From: Phyto melanocephala
Lineage: Eukaryota > Arthropoda > Insecta > Diptera > Rhinophoridae
Reading direction: 5' to 3'
Assembly: GCA_941918925.1 (NCBI GenBank)
Contig: OW799237.1
Location: 16,907,201-16,971,200 of the forward strand
DNA: 64,000 nt
This document shows positions 46,341 to 57,240 of the stretch, in pieces. Made by a program: the position numbers and the translations under genes. The stretch's first letter is position 1. Each line of letters starts with the position of its first letter. The notes under the pieces were generated by a model. That model did no database searches. It saw only the letters and a list, made by a program, of their open reading frames with translations, and was not told the origin of the DNA.

Positions 46341-47590
46341 CCTATTAATCGGTATTTATAAATTTATCCACTTTTTCCGAAAATCCACCAATTAAAGATT
46401 TTATAGTTTCTTTCGTTACCTTTTTAGATGAGGTGGTCTACTTACACTTAAAATCTTACATGTCCTGGGATAGCGTTCCGTGATTTTTTTTAAAAAAATT
46501 TTGTTTTATAAGAGCCCAATGCCTTTTCACAGGTCGAAGTTGTGGACAGTTGGGTGGATTTGACTCTCGTTGTACAAAATTGATATGATTGTTAAACAAG
46601 AATATAGGTAAACTTAAAAACCATAAATGACAATGAAAAGCGATATTAATGTTTGATTTTAAGATTACTTAGCTTAGGTTTTGGTGGTAAGACGCACAGA
46701 CGTTTCAGTTTTTTTTTTCATTTCAATAGTTATAACTTTTAAGCCAGATGAGATAAAGAAAAACTTTAAAAAGGCAAATCATATATAATTGATCGACACA
46801 TGAAATGATTACTTGAAAAGGTTACTACGCCTTTTAGGTGCCTACTTATGGGTTAGCAAACTTGAATTTAGCAAATTTAAAATTTGTGTAAAATTAAATT
46901 AAATATTTTTTTGGATTAGTTTAAGGGTTTATGTTTCTCTTCACTGTATATCATATCCGGAAATATGATATTCTTCGAAGGCAGCTTCTACGAAATTTTT
47001 TTATGTAGTTGTTTTCTTAAACAGGTCATTTAAATCGAAGTTGTTTAACTTCATGTTTGAATTATCTTAAAATTACTTGTTTTGCCAACTTTAAGTCGTA
47101 GACTAATTCCGGAAATATGATTACTTTTAAATATAAATATATGTAAATGGACTTAGAACAAGTTAAGTAATTTTGATATAATTCATGTATCCGAATAAGA
47201 TTTATCCCTACCTGAGTTGAATGTACGACATCCTGCATTTTAATTTTGGGAGCAGCATTTGGCAGATGATGTCAGGTAATCAATGCAGAATGAAAAATAT
47301 GAATCACTATATCTTAGTAATAACGAACAAAAAAATAACAATAAAAAGTGGTTTCAAACGGGTTATGTGTCTTAAATTGCCCAAAACTGCATGCAACACA
47401 TTTTTTAAACCATGTCCAGCATGATACTTCTAGCAAAAAATGGGGCAAGGACAGGCAGCTGTGTTAGGTAAAGGAATAACCAGAGAACTTTTTTTCAAAA
47501 TATGGTATATACAGAAATGTATATTGTTTTCTTTTCCATCAAATTTAAGAAATATTGAAAAATATTTGGTTTGGTTCTACAGGCGCCACA
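46341..47590. other. AT-rich stretch, nothing recognised
   Basis: No coding homology or paired repeats were seen. Confidence 0.4.
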
Positions 47591-47673
47591 GTTGGACGGT
47601 GAACTAGTCAGTAGTGTGCTTTTCTACCACTCATTGGTTTGCGGTTTCAATTCCCAAGACTATGTTTATTACA
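47591..47673 (+). repeat. tRNA-derived SINE-like fragment
   Basis: GAACTAGTCAGTAGTG resembles a Pol III A-box/D-arm. AGTGTGCTTTTCTACCACT can form a short anticodon-like arm. GCGGTTTCAATTCCCAAG is a degenerate B-box/T-arm. The spacing of A- and B-boxes (about 45 bp) is tRNA-like. Mismatches in the stems rule out a working tRNA. Shares layout with 27838-27920. Confidence 0.4.
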
Positions 47674-50347
47674 CCGAAAAAAGGGAAAAATGTTTTAGTT
47701 TTCGAATAGTAAAATTAAAATTCCATCTATTTTCTTAAATAAAATATATAAATGAAACCAATTAAAAATTGCAGAAATTAGGAAAAAAATCAAAAACTTT
47801 ATGCCTCGGTTTTTATACAGTTCAGAATAAATTAATAACTAAGGAACTGCCATTTACAATATATTTTTTCGGTCAGTGCCCTATTGAGCGATGTAAAAAA
47901 ATAATCAAATTAAAGATGTACTTATATTTGTGCAACGAAGTGTAATAGTACTTTTAAGATGGTTACAAACAAACAACAGTTTGTTATTAAATATTGACTC
48001 TGGACATTATTTGGCGCATATGGAAACACATAAACGCTTACTTTGCTCACATTTACAAACACAAGCTTAATAATAACGGTTTTCCTAAAAACAAATAAAA
48101 TCAAACTCACCTATTCGACTGTCACGCCGAGTATATGAAGCAGCACAGAAAGACTCTATTAAAACAAATCAAGATAAATTCTTGAAACTCTAAACACACA
48201 TTTGTCAATTCGTTAAAAGTATACATATATTTACACACACAGTAAGTTAACTTATAATAAAAATTCAATTTTAGTTATGGCAAATATTTGTTATAAAAAT
48301 CATTTTATTAAAATGTCATGTCATTTACAGTATTATTGATACAAGTAGAGGACCTTTTTTCAATCTCTTAATTTATTTGCCTTTTTTTTGTGATGCAACA
48401 AAATTGAGTGCTTAGCAAATAAATCACAAATTTTATTAAAAATTATCTGTGCTGGACATTTGCTTTTGTAAAATGGCAGTGTAATGTCTGGAAAATATGT
48501 TCGATGTATGTAACCATAAAATGAAATTATTAACTAATTTGTAAAAATTTCTAAAATTTATTGTCCATATTGTTAAGGATCCTGTTGTTTTTCTTTCTCT
48601 CTTTATCTTCTTCTTGTCTACACTCTTATCATCTGTATTGTATTTAATTTGTTAATGGTTGGGCTTTACGTTATTATGATCATTGTGTCGTCTCTCCCTA
48701 AGGATTAAACAATCAAATAATGTATTGTTATGTGTATGTGTTTGGAGTTAACAAATAATACTAGAAACCAATTAACAAAATTAAACGTGTTCTGGTTTTT
48801 AAGGGTCATTGTAGCCAACTGTTAAATGCAACGAAGCGTTAAATATTTTCCAAAACATGTCATTTAACACGACAATTAACAAATTGAATGCAAAAAAAAA
48901 GAATCCTTAAAAGAAAATAATTTTTTTTAACATTTTTATTAATGGTGATTAATAAAATTTGTTAAATTTTTTGGAATATATTTTATGATATGACAAGACA
49001 AAATGAAAAAAACTTTTTGCTATTCGAGTTAATTAAAATTAGTCATCTGTCATAAACTTGTTTTCGGGCAAATGGGGGAGGGAAAAGAAAAATTTATTGG
49101 CAAATAAAAGAAATTTTTTATTGCTTTTAAAGATGACGATTAATAAGGGATACTAATTTGTGAGTGGACAGAACTTAGTGAAAATTATTAAGGACAAAGC
49201 TAAACAAAAAGCTTTAATGTTGTGTAATGAACAGAAATGTGCAGTTATATTTTTAATAAAACTCACTTAATGAAAATAGAAATAGATACAAAATCACTAG
49301 ATGAATATGAAAATAGCCAAAAACGAATTATTTTTCATCAATTACAAAAGCAAAAAAAAAACAGCAACAGTTGTGCTGCAGCCAACTTCACTGTCTAGCG
49401 CCTTGTTAAAATTGGATTATAAAATTGCGAAGCTGTATTTCGGTTTGCTTCATACAAATTGAAAGGACATGAAAATTTTTGACAGAATTTTTAACGCTTG
49501 CGGCTCTTCTTTAGGTTTAGCTATAAGCGCAAAGACAAAAAAATATTTTAAATAAAAATTTACAAAACAATTCTAAAAATTTCTTATCATAGATTTTTTA
49601 AAAAATTTTAAACGAATAAAGAAATTATCAGATATTTTAATATTCGAAATTTAAGCAAAATTTATGAAAAATTTCAATAAGTAATAAATGATAGAAAATA
49701 TTCCACAATATTAAAAAAAATTATTAATTGTTTCTTATCAATAGAAAATGTTTTGAATATTTTTCGTAAATTTTCCATAGATAGAAAACTTCTCGTTCAT
49801 AGAATATTTTCAATAGTTTTTATGTTACAAATTTGTTCAAATTTTTTTCTTTCCACCATCACAACAGGTGAAATGGGGTAATTGGTTTTTATGACCTGTT
49901 GTAACACCAAGAAATATTCATTGAAATCCAAACAAGGTATTAATTTTTGTTGTTGTTGTGAATTCTTTTCTAGATTGCGCAATGACTGTTTGTGGAAAAC
50001 ATTCTCAAGAACCAACTATGCTGAATTGTATGAAATATGCTTAAAATATCTACACTTTCCCTATGAAATCTGGTATTAAGAATGAGTTTACTCCAACAAG
50101 TACAAGAAACATTTTAAAAATCATTTCTAAGTACGACAATATGATCTAAGTTTTACCAAAATCTAATAAATTGTAAATTTTAAATTATTAAAACTATAAA
50201 AAATTTTGTTATATAAAAAAAAGTAAAATTTATTTGAGAAATTTATGGCAATAAATTATTGTGGCATAATATCATACCTTGCGAAAGCGCTATACAAACA
50301 AGCATTTGAAATTTTGATTTAAAACTACTTGCATATTGAATAGAAAT
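47674..50347. other. AT-rich stretch, nothing recognised
   Basis: Short, low-complexity ORFs only. No repeat structure noted beyond A and T runs. Confidence 0.4.
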
Positions 50348-50355
50348 ATGCCCAG
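50348..50355. repeat. 8-bp target duplication, left of hAT-type element
   Basis: ATGCCCAG, identical to 51305-51312. Confidence 0.9.
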
Positions 50356-51304
50356 TAGGGTGATCGATTATTCGACATTTTTAAGAAACCGGGTTTCAAA
50401 TAGTTTGAAATTTAGAATTAAAAAAAACCGGTTTTCAAATAGTTTGAAATTTAGAATTAAAAAAACCGGTTGCTCTTTTAAAAATTTAGAAAAAACCGAT
50501 TAACCGGTCGAATACATAAAAAATATTTTTTTCTTATACCCATGCCAGAGATACATATATGGGTATAAACTAGTTTATTCTATGGTTTAATTGCATTTTA
50601 AGTTGACACACATTCAATGGCATTATTATAAAATACCGTTATTTAAAATAAAGATGTTAAAGGACACAAACTTTTTACCTAAAAGTGACCGAAAAGTTAA
50701 GTTTATGCTTTAATTACCTTTAACTTTTAATATTAGGTTTATATATTTAAAAATACCATTGTTTCTCCACATGAAACAAAATATGGCAACTAAATTGTGA
50801 TTTATATTTTTTTCTACTTCGAAATTTTTAAGTTTTTTTATTTTAAGTTTTAATTTTCTAAAATTAGTGACATAAAACAGTAAATAATCAAAAATGTTAT
50901 TTCGTTTTGTAAATAAAATGTATAAATTTACATTTTTGCCACTACATTATTTAAGAATTAAATTAATATGTTAAAAGTAGCTCTCCTTTTAAAACAAATT
51001 ATATTTAATCCTAATTATTTTCTTTATTTTACATTTGTTTTTGAAACAACAAATAAATTTCTTGCAATAATATGGAAGAGTATTTAATAAATTTTCTGAT
51101 TTTTTTAAATTTTTTTAGTAATAAATATAGTATGGTACGTTTGGTTACAAAGATAAATGAACATAAAAATAAAAAAACCGGTTAATGTGAGTAAAAAAAC
51201 CTGTTTATTCGACATTCGAAAAATTAACATTTTCAAAAAACCGCCAGCTGAAAGAGTAAAAAACCGGGTTTTCCACCGGTTGTAAAACCGAGTCGATCAC
51301 CCTA
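50356..51304. mobile_element. Non-autonomous hAT-type element (949 bp) rich in ACCGG motifs
   Basis: Perfect 12-bp inverted ends TAGGGTGATCGA/TCGATCACCCTA are flanked by an exact 8-bp duplication, as expected of hAT. Both subterminal regions carry many ACCGG/CCGGT motifs (about six on the left, within 180 bp, and about four on the right). A 39-bp unit is tandemly duplicated at 50394-50471. Clusters of short subterminal repeats are typical transposase binding sites of hAT elements. No ORF of transposase type is present. Confidence 0.85.
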
Positions 51305-51312
51305 ATGCCCAG
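51305..51312. repeat. 8-bp target duplication, right of hAT-type element
   Basis: ATGCCCAG, identical to 50348-50355. Confidence 0.9.
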
Positions 51313-52182
51313 ACAAAATAAGATTATAATATTGTAAAAGACTTGCAAGTGATCAATAACTCTACTGGCAAGTGACTTGAAACTAAGGATAAAAGCCAGC
51401 AAAGAAGGTCTGTTAAATGACGCGGATATATCAATTTATCCCGAACAAACTTCTTTGGTTTTTAAACCAAAACTCATTTATGACTTTTTAATCCCTCAGA
51501 AGTGTCGAAGACGAGTTAAAGATAAGTGAGTTCGTGTATTGCTGACCAGTGCATAAACGATTAAACAGAACTGGTGCTCATTTATGTCCCATCTTTAATC
51601 GCCCAAAGGTGTCGAAAACGTTTCAAAACAAGCAAGGATTTTTTAATTTGTTGACTGGTTTTTATAAATTAAACAGACCTGGGGCATATCGTTTTTAATT
51701 AAAAAAAAAAAAAAAAAAAAACATTTGATACAGTTTATTTTATTCTGAGAGCACTATTTATTTTACTAGTATTTATATTAAGACACACTTACTCTGTCAA
51801 TAGTGTTACCATATTTTCAATAAAATTGCATACATTTTGCTAACAAATCAATATTTTTTTAAAATTTTTTTAAATAAAATATGTAAAATATTACACACAT
51901 ACAACATTGCATAGATATTGAAAAAAAACTTGTAATATTTTTAATAATAAAATAAGAACAATATAAAATTAAACAGTAAACTGGGAGTGTTTGAAGTTAC
52001 TGGTGTGACATGGTGAAGTAGTTGGAGCCTCAGACCTCCAAAAACCTATAGACTCTTATCGCATTGCTCAAGTTTTTAATAAAGAGACTTTAAGACTCAT
52101 CCAGACAAATTTAGTCAAAAAAAAAAAAAAAAACAAAATAAACACAGTCACCTGACTTTATAGTTCTATCGCACTACTGGCA
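51313..52182. other. AT-rich stretch, nothing recognised
   Basis: Contains A runs at about 51702-51721 and 52117-52133. A degenerate repeat of the type AGTGTCGAAGACG / GGTGTCGAAAACG at 51500 and 51609 suggests an old duplication of about 110 bp. Confidence 0.35.
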
Positions 52183-52186
52183 TTAA

Positions 52187-53125
52187 CAACTTTCCTCTCC
52201 TATGTGTCATATATGACCCACGAGTGCATGTTGGATACGTTCATGAGTCACATTTGACTCATTTATCTATACAACTTAGAGTTACTTTCTCTTATAAACG
52301 TGGCGTCATATTTTTGTGAATGATAGGTAAGCGTATAACAAAAAACCTAACTTTAAAGAATATGTAAGAAAATTTCGGAATTATATCCTAAAAGTTACCT
52401 TTTAGTCAGTGGAAGGAAGAAACACGAAATAAATCAGATATCAAATTCAAAAAAATAATATTTATATTCGTGGAATATACAAAAAAAAAATATTATTTGT
52501 AGCATTCTTAACAGAATGATTTTTAAACATTTTGCAATCAGTATGTACCTGCTTCACTTCGCAATTAAATCATTAGGTATAAAATAAGCATAGATTTTGT
52601 TTAAACTTTTGTGCTTATCCTAAGTAGTTGAGGAAATATTTTGTGCACCGTGCATGCCAGTAAATGTTTCCCTTCCCAAAGGCAAAACTTCTATTTTCCA
52701 TTAAAAGTTAGGTGCTTTACATAGAGATGAGGATTTTGGTATCTGTAAAGGAACCTCGCTACTTCTGTGTTCCCTGCTAGTTAAAAATTTGTAATTTTCT
52801 CGGTATTCTCTCATTCTTCATCGTTATCACTGGGTTGACATTCTGCATCACTTCCAAATCTAAATTTAGTTCTTCACTCGTATATCTTTTTAAGCCATTT
52901 TCTGCAATTTTATGACTTCAAACTTAAAAAAAAAAAACTAAAATATTAGTTTAAATATTTGGCATTGACCAGCTGTCAAATTATTGTTATTGCGCTAAAA
53001 AACTCATTTGTCATGAAAATTATTCACTATGATCGATGTGTTCATATGTGACTCATTGCACGTGGTAAAGTAAATTATTTTTGCTACGTCCATGAGTCGC
53101 ATATGACTTACAAAATAAAATCGGC
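52187..53125. mobile_element. Possible TTAA-type (piggyBac-like) non-autonomous element
   Basis: TTAA at 52183-52186 lies 19 bp from the palindrome GTCATATATGAC (52206-52217). TAAA at 53126-53129 lies 18 bp from the inverted counterpart GTCGCATATGAC (53096-53107). Next to these are CATGAGTCACATTTGACTC (left) and CATGAGTCGCATATGAC (right). The symmetric spacing is the same design as the decayed piggyBac element at 33763. Terminal bases match poorly and no transposase is visible. Confidence 0.35.
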
Positions 53126-53226
53126 TAAATAATATGAATAATTTGTATTATATTTTTATATTAGGCTATAAGTTCTATGTGATAATGACAGAATATCTAG
53201 GAAAAGTTAGTCATCCGATACTAGCT

Positions 53227-53274
53227 GAGTGGAATGCATTTTCGAAACCAGCTACGGTTTCATCATCAGCACTC
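53227..53274 (-). ncRNA. Hammerhead ribozyme-like motif, left arm
   Basis: Reverse-complement copy of the motif at 53605-53652, with the same core, stem II and stem I bases. Confidence 0.55.
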
Positions 53275-53604
53275 TTTTGATCAGAGCTACAAATGTTGTG
53301 TGTAAATATCAACTATTTAACTCAGTATATATTGAAATTTGAAACATAGAATTATTTGTTCTAATTGATTTATGTATTTCATATAACATCTGTAGATCTG
53401 TAGCTAAAGGCAACCATTAATTACCTGTGGTAATGACGTGCAAAAAGAATACAGGAAAAACAGATGTTTGTAAATTTCGTACTAACTCAATGTTATATGA
53501 AATACATAAATCAATTAGAACAAATAATTCTATGTTTCAAATTTCAATAAATACTGAGTTAAATAGTTGATATTTACACACAACATTTGTAGCTCTGATC
53601 AAAA

Positions 53605-53652
53605 GAGTGCTGATGATGAAACCGTAGCTGGTTTCGAAAATGCATTCCACTC
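53605..53652 (+). ncRNA. Hammerhead ribozyme-like motif, right arm
   Basis: In order: stem I strand GAGTG (53605-53609); core CTGATGA (53610-53616); one unpaired T; stem II GAAACC/GGTTTC with loop GTAGCT (53618-53635); core GAAA (53636-53639); a tiny stem III ATGCAT (53640-53645); TC (53646-53647) as the NUH-type cleavage position; stem I strand CACTC (53648-53652). All conserved elements of the hammerhead are in place. Very short stem III is characteristic of hammerheads in Penelope-like retroelements. The unpaired T before stem II is a deviation. Activity is not shown. Confidence 0.55.
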
Positions 53653-53739
53653 AGCTAGTATCGGATGACTAACTTTTCCTAGATATTCTGTCATTATCAC
53701 ATAGAACTTATAGCCTAATATAAAAATATAATACAAATT

Positions 53740-54149
53740 AAAATTAAAAGTTCAAATGAATACATATCTAACTATTCACAAAAATTATACTTTATGGTAC
53801 ATATGCTCGATGCAAAAAAACCAGTGCGTGCGGAGCATTAAAAAAGTAAGTTGTATGGTGACAGGGAAGTAGATAAGTATAAAGTGCTGACTACAAAATA
53901 ATATAAAATATGTATAACTTCTAAACTTCGTTGAAAATTTGAGCATATAAAGAAGAGATGTCACTTTATCAGCATATTATTTTTAGATGAAAATCTCTTA
54001 AGTTCAGATGCTTGTAAATGGTCATAAACTTGACTACCTCTATTATATATTCATTTATATTGAATAGAAAATTTTAATTACCCTAAAGGTAATTCAAGCA
54101 GGTTAGTTTTAAATTCATCAATTTTAAACTGATCCAAAAGATTTATATT
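53740..54149. other. AT-rich spacer
   Basis: Nothing recognised. Confidence 0.4.
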
Positions 54150-55110
54150 TCTTCTAGCTAATACCCGGTGTGCTTCGCCACCCCATCGTAATGAAATTAA
54201 AATTTTATAGTTCAAAAATATATTTATTTTGCAAGTGCCACGCCTACTATTACAAAATCAACCATTTCTTACTGAAATAATCATATAGACGTCAAAGTGT
54301 CTCTTGCAAAATTTGGGCACTCTAACTATTATCGCTTCCCAGATATACGAATTTTTGTATTTAATTCATATGACAGGTGCCACGCCCACTATTACTAAAG
54401 CATCCATTTCTAATCAAAATAGTCATATAGATGTCAAAGCTTCTCGTGAAAAATTTGGGTACTCTAACTATTATCGCTTTCCATATGTACGAATTTTTAT
54501 ATTTAATTCATATGACAGGTGCCACGCCCACTATTACTAAAGGATCCATTACTTATCAAAATAGTCATATATATGTCAAAGCTTCTCGTGCAAGATTTGG
54601 GTACTCTAACAGTTATCGCTTCCCGAATATACGAATTTTAGTATTCAATTGCTATGAGAGCTGCCACGCCCACTATTTCTAATGTACCCATTTTTTCCAG
54701 AAATGTTTATTTGGGTGTCAAAGTTGCTCTTGCAAAATTTTAGTTCTCTAATCGATATCGTTTTCCAAATATACGAAATTTAGTATTTAATTCATGTGGC
54801 CACGCCTTCTATTGAAGTCCGCCCATTTTTTACCCAAATGTTTGTGTCGATGGTAAAGTTTACCGTACTTAATTTGAAGACTCTAGCTGTATTAACTTTG
54901 TTGATATATAATATTTAATACTTATTCTTTAATAGGCCGTGGCACCCCGCCCACTTACAATTTGAAACCAAAGTATAGCCTATAGTTCCTTCCAGACATG
55001 CAAAAAAATTCTGTGAAAATTTCAAGGAAATCGGTCTAGCCGTTTAACCGTCTATAAAGCACAAACTAGCAAACATACAAACACACATTGATTTTTATAT
55101 ATACAGATAA
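54150..55110 (+). repeat. Dipteran dispersed repeat with internal 142-bp tandem array
   Basis: It begins ATACCCGGTGTGCTTCGCCA and ends with AAGGAAATCGGTCTAGCCG, then CAAACATACAAACACACATT and TATATATACAGAT. Both end types recur in insect dispersed repeats. The interior is a tandem array. GTGCCACGCC landmarks fall at 54235, 54377, 54519 and 54661, exactly 142 bp apart, then a shorter unit ends near 54806. The ORFs across 54304-54682 only reflect these units; 142 is not a multiple of three, so each unit changes frame. Confidence 0.75.
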
Positions 55111-57134
55111 AAATTTTTGTTTTGTGATAAAAGAAGATCATAGCAATCGAAAAATTTAATGGACTTTGCCTATAAGGCTGGATTAACACAAGTTGTTCGA
55201 AAAAATCTGTCTAGATTAAATTTGCTTTATATCGTCTCTGCTTCGCAATCGGTTATGTCGCAACTTTTGAGTTTTTATTTATTTATTCATTTTAAACCTT
55301 TTTTGGGTCATTCATTCACCAAACCATTAAGGGATAACTTGATTGTTTCAAAACTAAATAGTGTTTTTATTTGTAACTGCAATTTTGTAGTGCAACCAAA
55401 TTAATTGATTTTTTGTTTGCCATTCTGATAATTTTGTTCGGAAAACATTCAGTTCATGAATTGATGTAATTTTAATTTGTGTCCAGACAAAATTGAAATT
55501 ACTTGCCATATCATACCAAAATTTAACAAAAAATTCGTTAATTTGTAAAATTATTATGCCTTATTTAAATACAATTTCAAACGGTACTATTGATTTTCTG
55601 AAAATTTTTTCCAGAATGATTGAAGCTTGTTGCAGAAGGCGCTCAATAAAAAAAAATTCTTCAGGCAAAACCTTTGTTCGGAACAAATGGTCAAATTCAT
55701 CTGTAATATAAAATTTATGTTTGTATTTAATTTAAAGAGGGTCATATACATACAACATAAATAAACCATAAATAATAATGACTGAATTTTATGTCCAAAA
55801 CCAAATGACTCATAATTTTTTTTACATTGCATTTTGTCATATGTTTTCTGTTTTGTAATAAATGCACAACAATAAAAACAAATAAGGATACCACACCAGG
55901 ACAAGAATTATACTTTTCTATTGTATGCGTACTACGTGAATGTAAAAAAAATTAAAATGTTTATTTATTTAATATATAAACATTATAATTTCCAATTATT
56001 TTCTTACTTCATTTACCAAGTAAAATAATGAAGAACTTTGCTCGCTGTTGTGCAACAAACCAGAGTCTCGGGTAGTTAACAATGTTAACCAGGGCACACT
56101 CTTGTTTATCAAATGTATCTACAAGCACAAACTAAATTAATATGTAAAAATTAAATTAAACTACTCAAACTTGTTCATAGATTTTTGCTATACCAAAATG
56201 ATAGTTCCACTAAATAAATTAGGAATAATAATCGTAAAACATTAAAGGACAACAACAATTTGAATAATGAAATTTTGTAAAAAAAAAACGAAATATAAGG
56301 GACGTTTTTCAGCAACAATCTACTAACAAGAAGAAAATGTAACCAAAAAAAAAAGGTGCTTAACAGTTAATGCACATCATAATGAAGCCTATTATTTACA
56401 GGACATAAACAATACAATAATAACTATCTACCACTCAGCGAAAGAAATGTTTTTCGTTTTAAGAACAAAAAAAAAAAAAACACAGACTAAAGTCTATTTG
56501 ACTAAATATTTATATTTAAAAAAAAAACGAAAACCTAAATGATGACAGTGATCATTATAAACGTAAATCTAAACATTTTTACAAGAGAGGGAGGCTAGTA
56601 CTTAGGGGTGATGTTTTTCGGCAAATAAATGACAACAAATTAAAAAAGCCTAAAAGATAGTCTAGCATAATGAAATATATGCTTGTTAGCCAAATAAATA
56701 AAATTATTATTAGTCTAGGTACAAATAGCGCCCATGAAGCACTAGTATTTACTGAGAGTACTAGCGCCAACCTCACTAAGGTGTATGACCTATTATCATT
56801 ATCTGCTGAAAAAGACACTAAGAGAAATTATTAGATTATTTAAATAAAAATATTCTTACTGCCGTGTTAATAAGAAATATTTTGAAGTTTATTGATGGCT
56901 TAATGACAAATTTCTGTACAACTTCTGTCAAAGAAGCCTTTAATAAATCTGAAATATCTTTTTATGAATACATCAGCAATACTCTTACTATTGCACCATT
57001 TTTTTTTTATAGAAAAATTTTGATAAGTCCAGTGGAAAATATTTTAACAAAGCAAAGTTTGTAATTTGTCTTAAATTTTTTTCTTTTAATTTACTTAATT
57101 TTAATTTAGAGAGAAGACCATGATTTCATGTATA
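55111..57134. other. AT-rich stretch, nothing recognised
   Basis: Short ORFs, none with a known motif. A runs near 56348-56360, 56468-56480 and 56518-56527. Confidence 0.4.
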
Positions 57135-57240
57135 GAATTATTGTACGCCATTTTGTAGTAACGGCTATCGTGGGTTTTAAATTTTTCTTTATTGTGTGTA
57201 ACCCTTTCTTTTGATACCCATATCACTTACTTCTTTTGCT
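57135..57240 (+). repeat. Fragment of the GACGCCATCTT-family repeat
   Basis: TTGTACGCCATTTTGTAGTA, then GGCTATCGTGGG and CCTTTCTTTTGATACCCATA match 9600-9715 and the inverted copy near 27110-27150. Confidence 0.5.

Larger units (their letters stand above)
53140..53739. mobile_element. 600-bp palindromic element with 250-bp arms
   Basis: The left arm (53140-53389) and right arm (53490-53739) are inverted copies that I could tell apart at about one position (near 53328). A 100-bp unique centre separates them. Each arm contains a hammerhead-like core. No ORF and no clear target duplication were found. The sequence could be two Penelope-type terminal repeats in inverted, tail-to-tail arrangement, or a fold-back element. 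Confidence 0.85.

Noticed and set aside
53390..53489. CRISPR-like or terminator-like reading of the palindrome
   Set aside because: There is only one pair of arms, the setting is a eukaryotic genome and there are no spacers.
54304..54682. Overlapping plus-strand ORFs of about 80 codons with similar peptides
   Set aside because: They come from the 142-bp tandem units read in different frames; the unit length is not a multiple of three.
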